A stretch of DNA of 64,000 bases from Streptomyces canus (GCF_030815415.1 NZ_JAUSWW010000001.1:5766001-5830000); one strand, 5' to 3'. Positions 24,000 to 32,053 are shown, counted from the first letter of the stretch. The notes: generated by a model from the sequence alone, not told the origin. Numbers and translations are program-made.

Positions 24000-24074
24000 G
24001 GTGGCGACTTCGAGGCACGCGCCGCCCTGCTCACTGCTGTAGCTGGACTTGAACCACTGAAGCGTGGTGCTCAT
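23892..24074 (-). CDS. DUF397 protein (second copy)
   Basis: The 60-residue MSTTLQWFKSSYSSEQGGAC protein continues LEVATSPHTIHIRDSKHTDG and ends WTSFLTLAGRH, the DUF397 pattern. Its ATG overlaps the TGA of the upstream HTH gene (ATGA, 24071-24074), so the two are translationally coupled. It overlaps the MFS gene on the opposite strand by 108 bases. Likely modulator of its DUF5753 partner. Confidence 0.92.
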   Translation of the reverse strand: MSTTLQWFKSSYSSEQGGACLEVATSPHTIHIRDSKHTDGPALTVTPDTWTSFLTLAGRH

Positions 24075-24904
24075 GTGTCTCCTAGCAAACGGTCCAACAG
24101 GCCCGTGCTTTCCTGCGGGTTGAGAGCCTGTGCCCGCAGCATCGCATATTTGCGCTCCAGGACAGAGACCTCGTCGGGATCGGCGATCAACCTGCCGTGC
24201 AGCTGCCCTTCGACGTAGCCGACGCGCTGGTGATCGGCCGTCTCGACGAGGATGAGCGGTCCGGAGAGCCCGGCGTGGAACCTGCGGCCGACAGGCATGA
24301 TCTGGAGGGTGACACACGGCAGGTCGGCCAACTCGCGCAAGCGGCGCAGCTGCCCGAAGTAGACGTCGTCATCTCCGAGGCGGTCCATCACTGTCACCTC
24401 GGAGATGACGAAGCTGATGGTCGGAGGCTCCTTGCGCTGGAGGATCTCCTGGCGCTCCATCCGCGCCGCCACCCGCTGCTCGACCTCGTCCTCGGCGAGC
24501 GCGGGAACGTCGTTGAGGAAGACCGCCCGCGCGTATGCCGGGGTCTGGAGCAGGCCCGGCAGCACCTGGTTGTCGTACCAGGACAGCGCCAACGCCTCGC
24601 GTTCCAGGTCGATGTACTCCTCCGCCCACCGCGGGAACAGGTCGACCTCGGGCATGTGTGCCAGCGCGACGGCCAACGCACCCTTGGTGTCCAGGAGTTC
24701 GTCCAGCAGAGCAGCCAGATCCTCCTTCAGCGTCCGTCTGCCCTGCTCGATCGACGCGATGGTCTCCTCGTCCACACCCACCCGCTCGGCGAGCGCCACC
24801 TGCGTCAGACCGGCCGCCCGCCGAAACGTACCGACGAGACTCCCGACCATCTTCACGGCGGACGCGTTCTTCCTCATCCGCGAGCTGCGGCTCTTGTTGC
24901 TCAT
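24071..24904 (-). CDS. WhiJ-like helix-turn-helix regulator with DUF5753 (second copy)
   Basis: About 277 residues. The HTH (LVGTFRRAAGLTQVALAERV then GVDEETIASIEQGRRTLKED) precedes DUF5753 (LSWYDNQVLPGLLQTPAYAR, VEQRVAARMERQEIL, PCVTLQIMPVGRRFHAGLSG). It forms a coupled pair with the DUF397 gene and starts about 30 bases after the end of the STAND ATPase gene on the same strand, so it may be transcribed as the distal part of that operon. Start 24904 is uncertain: ATG 24877 is also possible, and neither has a strong ribosome binding site. Confidence 0.9.
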   Translation of the reverse strand: MSNKSRSSRMRKNASAVKMVGSLVGTFRRAAGLTQVALAERVGVDEETIASIEQGRRTLKEDLAALLDELLDTKGALAVALAHMPEVDLFPRWAEEYIDLEREALALSWYDNQVLPGLLQTPAYARAVFLNDVPALAEDEVEQRVAARMERQEILQRKEPPTISFVISEVTVMDRLGDDDVYFGQLRRLRELADLPCVTLQIMPVGRRFHAGLSGPLILVETADHQRVGYVEGQLHGRLIADPDEVSVLERKYAMLRAQALNPQESTGLLDRLLGDT

Positions 24905-24935
24905 GCGGGGGAACTGCCCATCAAGGGACGTACGT

Positions 24936-26966
24936 TCACTCTTTGTCACCCGTACAAGAATTTTGTACGGGTCGCCGCTGGCTGGTGCCGGCCCGGGCCG
25001 TGGCCAGGTTCTCGCGTGCGGTCAGGGTGTTGGGATGGGTGTCACCGAGGATCTGCTCGGCCTGGGCGAGGACGGTTTCCAGGAGGGGGGCGGCTCGTTC
25101 CAGGTCCCCGGTCTCGACGTAGGCGAGGGCGAGGGCGTGGCGCGCGGTCAGGGTGCTGGGTCGGTCGGCGCCGATGGTCCGCTCGTACTGGGCGAGGACG
25201 GTTTCCAGGAGACGGATGGCCCGTTCCAGGTCCCCGGCCTGGGCAAATGCGCGGGCGCGGGTGTGGCGGGTGCTCAGGGTGTTGGGGTGGGTGTCACCGA
25301 GGATCTGCTCGGCCTGGGCGAGGGCGGTTTCCAGGAGGGGGACGGCTCGTTCCAGGTCCCCGGTCTCGGCAATTGCGCGGGCGAGGTTGTGGCGGGTGCT
25401 CAGGGTGTAGGGATGGGTGGCGCCGATGGTCCGCTCGAACTGGGCGAGGGCGGTTTCCAGGAGGGGGATGGCTCGTTCCGGGTGCCCGCCCTCGGTATAC
25501 GCGCGGCCGAGGTTGTGGCGGGCGGTGACGGTTCTGTTGTGGCTGTCACCGAAGTCCCGTTCGCGCTGGGCCAGGACCTGTTGACGCAAGGCGACGGTCT
25601 GGCTGTCACGCAGCTGCCGGAACAGGGACTGGGCGACGCCGAGGTAGACGTCGGCCATCGCCGAGCTCGGAGCGGTGCCGACGGGGGCGCTCTCGGCGAG
25701 GGCGATGATCTGAGGGATGAACTCCTGCCAGCGGTCGTCGGTGGCGGTCTCGGCCTGTTCGTCCGACGGCCGGGCACGCTGAAGGGCGTGTTCGGCGTCC
25801 AGACGTCCGGGCGGCGGGTCATCAGGTCGGTGGGGCCTGTTGCGGAGCACCGTCTGCACCAGGCGGTGGACCTTGAGGGTGTTCTGGTCGCCGAAGCTGA
25901 CCATGTTGTACGTGTGCAGCACACCCAGCGCCCTGTTCAGCGCGACCAGGTCGGGTGCCAGAGGGACGAGATACGCGCGCGGAATATCGTCCGGCGCCAG
26001 CCATGCCATGGCGTCCAGCAGCCTGACAGCCAGCGGATCGCGCCCCGTGACGGCAACGATCGTCCGATCCCAGATCCGAGCGATCGTCCGCTCCGGATCG
26101 ATCCCCTCGCTCGCCTCGTCCAGCACCAACCCCAGTGACCGCCGATACTCGTCCAGCCCGGCCCCCGTCTCATGGACGTAGGCCCCCGCCTGCTCCAACG
26201 CCAGCGGCAGACACCCCAGGACCCGCGCCAACTCCGTGGCCGCCCCCCACTCCTCACTCGTCGGAGCCCGTTCGGGAATCGCAAGCCGGGTCAGCAGGTC
26301 GACCGCGTCCTCCAAGGGCAGTACCCCCAGGGCCATGGTCCGTGTGGTCACCACATGCCACCCCGTCGCCTTGCGGCTGGTCGCCAGATGGTGCCCCCGG
26401 TGCAGCGTCCCCACATACGGCTTCAGCACCGCCGGATCCTCGACGTTGTCGAAGACCAGCAACCACCCCTCATGCTCCTGGAGCCACAGCACCGCCCAGG
26501 CCGCCCGCTCGTCCGACCCCACCGCCCCCGCCCACTGGGGGCTCAAGGCCATGGCCAGCGCCGCCAGGCTCGACACGATCGACTCGGCGCTCTCCGCGGT
26601 GATCCACCAGACCAGTGAGTACGACTCCCGGTACTCATGGGCGTAGTGCAGGGCCAGCGAGCTCTTCCCCACTCCGCCCAGCCCATGGATGGCCCGCACG
26701 GCGACCTGCTGGGTCACCGCGGCCGAACCACCACCGGTCAGCAGCGCACGCAGCTCCCGGAGCTCACTCTCCCGCCCCACGAACACCCCGGACGCCGACC
26801 CCGGCAGAAACCCCGCCCCCGCCGGCGCCACGACCGTCCGCGCCCAGTGCACGGCCTCCGCGGGCAGCACGACGACCCGAGCGTTGTCCCCACTGACCGC
26901 GACCCCGATCGACTCACCCGCCGCGATGGCCCGCTCCCCGGACGCCTCGACGCCCTCCGTGCTCAT
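24936..26966 (-). CDS. STAND NTPase (NB-ARC) with C-terminal TPR repeats, NLR-like sensor
   Basis: This 676-residue protein has, in order, a short Gly/Ala/Ile motif (residues 8-28, ASGERAIAAGESIGVAVSGD), the NB-ARC ATPase with P-loop GLGGVGKSS (95-103), Walker B GWLLVFDNVED (about 166-176) and LGCLPLALEQAGAYV (GxP region), a winged-helix part (LDAMAWLAPDDIPRAYLV), and at least four 42-residue TPR-like repeats (RAIAETGDLERAVPLLETAL, ILGDTHPNTLSTRH). STAND proteins oligomerise on sensing a trigger through the repeats and activate an effector. Its start overlaps the stop of the adaptor gene (ATGA), placing it third in a coupled operon with a SEFIR/TIR protein. Role in phage defence is inferred. 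Confidence 0.9.
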   Translation of the reverse strand: MSTEGVEASGERAIAAGESIGVAVSGDNARVVVLPAEAVHWARTVVAPAGAGFLPGSASGVFVGRESELRELRALLTGGGSAAVTQQVAVRAIHGLGGVGKSSLALHYAHEYRESYSLVWWITAESAESIVSSLAALAMALSPQWAGAVGSDERAAWAVLWLQEHEGWLLVFDNVEDPAVLKPYVGTLHRGHHLATSRKATGWHVVTTRTMALGVLPLEDAVDLLTRLAIPERAPTSEEWGAATELARVLGCLPLALEQAGAYVHETGAGLDEYRRSLGLVLDEASEGIDPERTIARIWDRTIVAVTGRDPLAVRLLDAMAWLAPDDIPRAYLVPLAPDLVALNRALGVLHTYNMVSFGDQNTLKVHRLVQTVLRNRPHRPDDPPPGRLDAEHALQRARPSDEQAETATDDRWQEFIPQIIALAESAPVGTAPSSAMADVYLGVAQSLFRQLRDSQTVALRQQVLAQRERDFGDSHNRTVTARHNLGRAYTEGGHPERAIPLLETALAQFERTIGATHPYTLSTRHNLARAIAETGDLERAVPLLETALAQAEQILGDTHPNTLSTRHTRARAFAQAGDLERAIRLLETVLAQYERTIGADRPSTLTARHALALAYVETGDLERAAPLLETVLAQAEQILGDTHPNTLTARENLATARAGTSQRRPVQNSCTGDKE

Positions 26967-27046
26967 GGCTTCGAGGAACCGTGACCGTCAGCGGTGATCG
27001 CGACACCGATGTTCCCGCCCGCCGCGATCGACCGCGTTCCCGACGC
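26883..27046 (-). other. paired short signalling motif shared by adaptor C-terminus and STAND N-terminus
   Basis: Codons for adaptor residues 116-136 (26984-27046) and STAND residues 8-28 (26883-26945) encode nearly the same peptide: ASG-x-R-x-IAAG-x-x-IGVA-x-x-x-D, 13 identical of 20. They flank the gene junction, only 38 bases apart. The position (end of one protein, start of the NLR-like one) is that expected for homotypic, amyloid-like signalling motifs described for bacterial NLR-type systems. Assignment to a named motif class was not possible by eye. Confidence 0.7.
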
Positions 27047-27391
27047 GATGACGGTCGTCGTACCACCACCCGCGCCCGCCAGCAGCGCGGCCAACTCCCC
27101 TTCGAGCCCAGGATGCTTCCGCAACGCCCGCCGGATCTCCTGCCGAAGCGCCCCCACCGCGTCCTCGTTCCCGGGCTCCGCGGCGGCCTCCTGGACCGCC
27201 TCCTCCAACCCCTCACGCCCCCGCTCGTCGACCCGCCGGTACGTCGCCCGCAGCAACCCCCGCCCGACCTCCGCCGCCGCCGTACCCGAGGCGCCGGCCG
27301 CGGGCTCACCCGTCAGCACCCCATCGCCGTACGCCCCCAACGACTCCCGCAGGAACGGCGTCATCCCCTGCACGAACTCGGCCTCCGCCAT
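26963..27391 (-). CDS. small helical adaptor protein with C-terminal signalling motif
   Basis: The 142-residue product has a helical domain (about residues 5-105; VGRGLLRATYRRVDERGREG, LEEAVQEAAAEPGNEDAVGA, LRQEIRRALRKHPGLEGELA), then a Gly-rich hinge and the motif at residues 116-136. Similar small proteins sit before TPR or NB-ARC genes in other actinobacteria, from memory. I infer that it links the SEFIR protein to the ATPase. The start follows the preceding stop by one base and its stop overlaps the next start by four, so all three genes are translated together. Confidence 0.75.
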   Translation of the reverse strand: MAEAEFVQGMTPFLRESLGAYGDGVLTGEPAAGASGTAAAEVGRGLLRATYRRVDERGREGLEEAVQEAAAEPGNEDAVGALRQEIRRALRKHPGLEGELAALLAGAGGGTTTVIASGTRSIAAGGNIGVAITADGHGSSKP

Positions 27392-27392
27392 C

Positions 27393-28373
27393 TCACGTAC
27401 CCCCGTTCCGCAACGCTCCGGGTATCTCCTCCTGCCGCGGCGGCCACCCCGGAATCACGTACGCCGCCCGGAAGTTGGCCACGAGCCACTCACGGCCCAC
27501 TCGCCTCATCAGCAACGACCGCTCCGGCGAGCCCCCGTCCGACGAGCCCATCTCCACGATGGTGTGGTCGGGGCCGACCTGGCGCGGAGTCCCCACGGGA
27601 CCCCAGGAGGACGGGTTCACGGCGGCGTAGTGACCACGCAGCACCTCCACTCTGCCCTCCAGCAGCGGCTCGGCCAGCGCGTGCCGAGGCGGCTCCTCCG
27701 CCAGAACCTCGGCGAGTTCGTCGCGGTCGTGTCCCCGGACCTCCGGATGACCGGAGTTGGCGGTGATCCAGTCCTGGGCGAGGGCGAGACGGAGGTCGGG
27801 GTCGAGCCGCCTCCAGACCTCCCGTGCATTTCCCAGATACAGGTCGATCTGCCAGTCCCGGGCCGCGTCCTCCGGCAAGGAGCCGAGCGTCACGGGAACG
27901 GCCCCGGGGCTTCCCCGCAGGACCCGGAGAAGCGGAGCGAGGTCCCCGTCACCGGTCTCGCCGACGACGTACGACGTCGTCAGGTTCAGGGGCACGGGGA
28001 TCAGCCGCCGGTCCTCCTCCCGCAGCACGACCGGCAGGAATCGCGCCTTGTCCTGCCGCCCGTGGTACAGCCCGGCGGTGATCAGCGCGCCCTCCCACCT
28101 GACCCCGGACCCGACGCCCTGCGGTGAGTCCCGGTTGAACCGCTCCAGGTAGACCTCGGTGACCACGACCAGTACGAAGTCGGCCTTGGTGAGCTCCCGT
28201 CGCATCCAGTCCGGCCACGACTCGGGCGGCTCGTGCTCCTCGAACTGGTCGATCCAGGCGTCGATGCCCGCATGGCGGAGCCGGTTCGCGAGGTTGAGGA
28301 CCGCCTTGCGGTGTCCGTCGCCGTCGTGCGAGTACGAGATGAGCACACGGACATCGGGAACGGGCACGGCCAT
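27393..28373 (-). CDS. SEFIR/TIR-like domain protein, candidate effector of the STAND operon
   Basis: The 326-residue protein opens with a TIR-superfamily (SEFIR) domain at about residues 5-145: VRVLISYSHDGDGHRKAVLN as strand A, LRHAGIDAWIDQFEE, WMRRELTKADFVLVVVTEVY and RFLPVVL. The C-terminal half (residues 160-326; LALAQDWITANSGHPEVRGH, EGRVEVLRGHYAAVNPSSWG, LMRRVGREWLVANF) is unrecognised. SEFIR/TIR domains can consume NAD or signal by self-association; the catalytic residue could not be assigned by eye. First gene of the operon; TACATT lies 6 bases before the ATG. Confidence 0.88.
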   Translation of the reverse strand: MAVPVPDVRVLISYSHDGDGHRKAVLNLANRLRHAGIDAWIDQFEEHEPPESWPDWMRRELTKADFVLVVVTEVYLERFNRDSPQGVGSGVRWEGALITAGLYHGRQDKARFLPVVLREEDRRLIPVPLNLTTSYVVGETGDGDLAPLLRVLRGSPGAVPVTLGSLPEDAARDWQIDLYLGNAREVWRRLDPDLRLALAQDWITANSGHPEVRGHDRDELAEVLAEEPPRHALAEPLLEGRVEVLRGHYAAVNPSSWGPVGTPRQVGPDHTIVEMGSSDGGSPERSLLMRRVGREWLVANFRAAYVIPGWPPRQEEIPGALRNGGT

Positions 28374-28379
28374 GAGATC

Positions 28380-28385
28380 AATGTA
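28380..28385 (-). promoter_or_regulatory. putative -10 box of the SEFIR-adaptor-STAND operon (leaderless)
   Basis: On the minus strand TACATT is separated from the ATG at 28373 by GATCTC, the spacing of leaderless Streptomyces messages. No ribosome binding site is visible, which supports this. Confidence 0.45.
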
Positions 28386-28558
28386 GGGGTCGCGGAAACG
28401 CGGAGGGAACGGAACCTCCCAGTCCGTACGGTTCCGTTACGACAGGCACTCTTGACAGTCTGCGTACTGTTTCGCGACGTTTGAGCCTCACCGCACTCTG
28501 TGCGCGTGGCAGGACGCGGTAGACGCGTCGTGGGGGGAACTGGGGGGAGCGGTCGCCC

Positions 28559-29668
28559 ATGCGATCCACGAGCAACTCCATGAGAAACCGGATCACGATC
28601 CACAGACCCGAGGAGCTGGGCGGAGAGCTCCGTGCGGCCTGGCACCGGGTGACGGACGAGTCGCCCGACTTCGGAAACCCGTTCCTGGCACCGGAGTTCG
28701 CGGCCGGGGTCGGAAAGTACCGCGGCGGCGCCCGGGTGGCGGTCCTGCACGAGCACGGGGAGCCCGTGGGCTTCTTCCCGTACGAACGCAACGCCTTCGG
28801 TGTCGGCCGGGCCATCGGTCTCGGCCTCTCGGACTGCCAGGCGCTGGTCCACCGCCCCGGAGTCACCTGGGACACGGGGGAGCTGCTGCGGGCCTGCGGT
28901 CTCTCGGTCTTCGAGTTCGACCACCTGGTCGACGAGCAGAAACCTCTCGGCCGGTACGTCACCGGGACGTTCGCGTCCCCGGTCGTCGATCTGAAGGCCG
29001 CCGAGGGGACGTATCCGGAGTGGCTGCGCGGCTCCTATCCGGGACTCGCCAAGACGGTTCTGAAGAAGGAACGGCGGCTGGCCCGCGACCTCGGTGAGCT
29101 GCGGTTCGTCTTCGACGAGCGGGATCCGGCGATGCTGCGGCAGCTGATGCGGTGGAAGTCGGCCCAGTACCGCCGCACGGGCCGTATGGACCGCTTCGCC
29201 CGCCCCTGGATCGTCGGTCTCACCGACCACTTCTTCCAGGTGCGCGAGGAGCACTTCACCGGCGTCCTGTCGGTCGTCTACGCCGGTGACCGTCCGGTCG
29301 CGGCCCACTTCGGCCCCACCTCGCGCACCGTGTTCGCGGCCTGGTTCACGGCGTACGACCCCGAACTCCGGTACTACTCACCGGGGTTGATCATGCATCT
29401 GCGCATGGCGGAGGCGGCGGGCCGGCAGGGCGTACGGGTGATGGACCTGGGGCGCGGCGACAAGGAGTACAAGGACTGGCTCAAGACCCGTGAACTGCGC
29501 GTCGGTGAGGGTTTCGCGTACCGGCCCCACCCGGTCGCCGCGACCCACCGTCTGTGGCGCAGACCGGTCAGGGGCCTGCGGAACACGGTGCTGGCGCATC
29601 CGCGGCTGCGGGAGCCGGCGGACCGTCTGCTGAAGACGGTCGGCGGTCTGCGCGCGAGGACGCGCTGA
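28559..29668 (+). CDS. GNAT-superfamily acyltransferase, CelD/BioF2-like
   Basis: The 369-residue protein resembles the double-GNAT (Acetyltransf_6, FemAB-related) enzymes involved in cell-surface polysaccharide modification. Signs are the N-terminal half with NPFLAPEFAAGVGKYRGGAR and ALVHRPGVTWDTGELLRA, then LKKERRLARDLGELRFVFDE, and the C-terminal GNAT half with HFGPTSRTVFAAWFTAYDPE, YSPGLIMHLRMAEAAGRQGV, MDLGRGDKEYKDWLKTR, the usual ending of the group. Acceptor unknown. GGGGGGAG lies about 10 bases before ATG 28559. It probably forms an operon with the aminotransferase gene 112 bases downstream. Confidence 0.85.
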   Translation: MRSTSNSMRNRITIHRPEELGGELRAAWHRVTDESPDFGNPFLAPEFAAGVGKYRGGARVAVLHEHGEPVGFFPYERNAFGVGRAIGLGLSDCQALVHRPGVTWDTGELLRACGLSVFEFDHLVDEQKPLGRYVTGTFASPVVDLKAAEGTYPEWLRGSYPGLAKTVLKKERRLARDLGELRFVFDERDPAMLRQLMRWKSAQYRRTGRMDRFARPWIVGLTDHFFQVREEHFTGVLSVVYAGDRPVAAHFGPTSRTVFAAWFTAYDPELRYYSPGLIMHLRMAEAAGRQGVRVMDLGRGDKEYKDWLKTRELRVGEGFAYRPHPVAATHRLWRRPVRGLRNTVLAHPRLREPADRLLKTVGGLRARTR

Positions 29669-29780
29669 GCCGGTCGTCCGGCCTGGCGTTCGAGAGCGTG
29701 CAGCGCTCCCGGGTGCCCCTTCGGAGATCCCTCTCGCGGGGCTCCGACCCCTTCATGACTCCTTGCTGGAAGAGGTGACG

Positions 29781-31019
29781 ATGCCGTACGGATCGCGGCT
29801 CGCCGCGACGATGACACGGCGGCTCGGACGGGAATGCGTCTACACGCCCTCGGCGCGACTGGCCCTCTACCTGGCCCTGCGGCGCTGGTGCCGCCCGGGC
29901 GGCCGGGTCCTGATGTCCCCGGTGAACGACGACGTGATCCTTTTCGTCGTCCTCGCGGCCGGCCTGCGCCCGGTCCAGGCCCTGGTGTCGCCGTGGGACG
30001 GCAACATCGACCCGGCGGCCGTACCGGAGTCCACCTGGCGCGGTGTGGACGCGGTGCTGACCACGAGCCTGTACGGGATGCCCGACCGGATCGTCGAACT
30101 GCGCGACCGCTGCGAGCAGTTGGGGATACCGCTGATCGAGGACGCGGCGCATGCGATCGGCACGCACGTGGACGGGCAGCCCATCGGTACCTTCGGCAAG
30201 GCGGCCGCCTTCAGTCTCTCCAAGCACGTGGCGGGGATGGCGGGCGGCTTCCTGGCGGTCGAGGACGCGCGGGCACGCAGGGAGTTGGAGCTGCTGCGGG
30301 ACGACCTGCTGACACCGGCGAGGCTGACGGCGGACCTGTCGACGGCCCTGCGCCCGCTGGCCCGTTCCACGGTCCGCGCGCTGCACCTCGTACGCCCCAC
30401 CTGGCGCACCATGCAACGCCTGGGCCTCCTGGAACGCGACGACTTCCGCATGTCCCTGCACGCACCGAGGCTGTCGCTCTGTGCCCACGAGGCCCCGAGC
30501 CTGCTGCCGTACGACCCGTGGATCCGCGTGGACCTGCACGACTACCGCGCCCGCCACGGGCGGCTGGTGCGGGCGGGCCTGAACCTGCGCATGAACATGC
30601 TGGACGAGAACCTCTCCCGCCGCAGGGAGGGCGTCACCCTGCTGTCAGGCACCCCCTGGGCCTCCCCGGCCCTGAACGACCGGGCGGCCCACCACGGCCC
30701 GCTGCCCCTGTTCCGGGTCCCCCTGCTGGTCGATGACCGCGACGCCCTCGTAGAACGCCTGGTCACCCACGGGATCGTCTCCGGCTACATCTACGACCCG
30801 CCCCTGGACGACTACGCGGGACCGGAGTTCACCGACCCGTCCCCCGACCCCACCGCGGCCCGCTGGTTCGCCTCCCACGTCCTCCCGGCCGACCCCCTGC
30901 TGGCCCGCAAACTGACAAAAGCCCTGACCAAGGAACGCACGAAAACAGCCCACCCACCGGCCCCGTCCCCCGCAAAGCCCATCCCGGACACCACACCACC
31001 GGCGCCACTGGGCCAGTGA
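29781..31019 (+). CDS. DegT/DnrJ/EryC1/StrS-type sugar aminotransferase-like PLP enzyme
   Basis: The roughly 412-residue protein has the fold-type I pattern: an EDAAHAIGTH segment with Asp121, which should hold the pyridine nitrogen, and FSLSKHVAGMAGGF with Lys148 as the Schiff-base lysine. These enzymes transaminate keto-sugar nucleotides, though some family members act on other carbonyls. The C-terminal about 40 residues are Pro/Thr/Ala-rich and dispensable-looking. GAGGTG a few bases before ATG 29781 supports this start over 29763. No other sugar biosynthesis genes are nearby, so the acyltransferase plus this enzyme may modify an externally supplied glycan precursor. Confidence 0.85.
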   Translation: MPYGSRLAATMTRRLGRECVYTPSARLALYLALRRWCRPGGRVLMSPVNDDVILFVVLAAGLRPVQALVSPWDGNIDPAAVPESTWRGVDAVLTTSLYGMPDRIVELRDRCEQLGIPLIEDAAHAIGTHVDGQPIGTFGKAAAFSLSKHVAGMAGGFLAVEDARARRELELLRDDLLTPARLTADLSTALRPLARSTVRALHLVRPTWRTMQRLGLLERDDFRMSLHAPRLSLCAHEAPSLLPYDPWIRVDLHDYRARHGRLVRAGLNLRMNMLDENLSRRREGVTLLSGTPWASPALNDRAAHHGPLPLFRVPLLVDDRDALVERLVTHGIVSGYIYDPPLDDYAGPEFTDPSPDPTAARWFASHVLPADPLLARKLTKALTKERTKTAHPPAPSPAKPIPDTTPPAPLGQ

Positions 31020-31046
31020 GCCGAGGGGGAGGAGCGGGCCCGGCTG

Positions 31047-31200
31047 TCAGGTGGACCGCACCACGATGCTCACGGCGCGGTAGTCGTAGCCGTGGTGAGG
31101 GTGCGGAAGCCGGGGCGTTGGATGTCGGCGTAGTGGCCGAAGCAGCCGCCGGGGGTCTCGGGGCTGTCGAGGACCCCCCAGCCTTTCCCCAGAGGTCCCT
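31047..31200 (-). pseudogene. frameshifted C-terminal remnant of a secreted protein gene
   Basis: One frame reads GWGVLDSPETPGGCFGHYAD then IQRPGFRTLTT and goes wrong at about 31095. The neighbouring frame continues HGYDYRAVSIVVRST before a stop at about 31047. Joined, this resembles the Cys/aromatic-rich C-terminus of small secreted Streptomyces proteins (from memory). No start or signal peptide is left in phase, so it is called a decayed fragment. Sequence data error at one base is the alternative. Confidence 0.4.
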
Positions 31201-31323
31201 TTGAGACGTTCGGCTGCCCTCGCTCTGCTGTGCGCGGCGCTTGTGCCCACCCTCGCCCCCACCCCCGCCTCGGCCGTACGGGTTCCGGTCAGCGCACGTC
31301 GACGAAGTCGCCGGTGGCCTTGA
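31201..31323 (+). pseudogene. truncated secreted-protein gene start (signal peptide only)
   Basis: TTG 31201 is preceded by AGAGG with 5-base spacing and encodes LRRSAALALLCAALVPTLAP then TPASAVRVPVSARR, a textbook Sec signal peptide with ASA cleavage site. After about 30 residues the frame runs into the antisense of the 3' end of the next gene and stops at 31323. The mature protein is missing, pointing to a deletion scar. Confidence 0.4.
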
Positions 31324-32053
31324 CCGCGGCGGTCGTGGCGGTGCCGCCGAAGCTCCAGCGCCAGTAGCCGTCCTGGGCGGCCTTGACGGTCGTCCTCAGC
31401 TTGCCGGTGCTGTCGCTCGTCACGGTCTTGACCGTGGTGTACGTGGCACTGTTCTTCGGCCGGAACTGCAGCTTGACCGGCTGCGAGGTGTAGCCGGCGT
31501 ACATGTACTTGTCCCAGTTGGCGCGGGCCAGCTTGCCCGTGACCGTGAGGGTCTTGCCCTTGGTGACGGGCTCGGGCGAGGCGTCGACACCGAGCGTGGA
31601 ACGCCGCTTCACGGGGTGGGTCTGGTAGACGCCCCCGTAGTAGTCACCGTCCTTGGCCTGGAACTGGACGTACACGTCCCAGGGGCCCGCGAGGGTGTTG
31701 CGGGGCAGGTCGATGTCCTTCTCCAGCTTGACGCCGAGCTTGCAGTTCGACGTCGTGGTGCTGGTGGCGGTGCACGTGGGCTTTCCGTGGAACGACCAGT
31801 AGTCGTCCCCCTTCTCGCGTTCGATCGCCAGGAACGCGAGGTCCTTGCTGATGCCGGAGTCGTCGGAGACGGTCACCGCGATCGTGAACGACTCCGTACG
31901 GGACGTACCGAAGACGATGGACTTGCCACCGTTCACCGACACCTTCTCGATCACCACTCCCGTCTCGGCCGCGGACGCGGCCGGGGCGGTGAGCACGGAA
32001 CCGGCAAGGAGGAGGGCGCCGCCGAGAGCGGCGCCCATGACTGCTGCACGCAT
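31289..32053 (-). CDS. secreted Ig-like domain protein of unknown function
   Basis: The 254-residue product has a Sec signal peptide (MRAAVMGAALGGALLLAGSV to ASAAE). A beta-rich domain follows (VSVNGGKSIVFGTSRTESFT, IAVTVSDDSGISKDLAFLAI, with TCTATSTTTSNCK forming a likely disulfide) and then a second sandwich (KGKTLTVTGKLARANWDKYM, KLQFRPKNSATYTTVKTV, DGYWRWSFGGTATTAAVK). Such domains are common in Streptomyces extracellular proteins; no enzymatic motif is visible. Alone on its strand, downstream of the xylan genes but 120 bases away. Confidence 0.8.
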   Translation of the reverse strand: MRAAVMGAALGGALLLAGSVLTAPAASAAETGVVIEKVSVNGGKSIVFGTSRTESFTIAVTVSDDSGISKDLAFLAIEREKGDDYWSFHGKPTCTATSTTTSNCKLGVKLEKDIDLPRNTLAGPWDVYVQFQAKDGDYYGGVYQTHPVKRRSTLGVDASPEPVTKGKTLTVTGKLARANWDKYMYAGYTSQPVKLQFRPKNSATYTTVKTVTSDSTGKLRTTVKAAQDGYWRWSFGGTATTAAVKATGDFVDVR

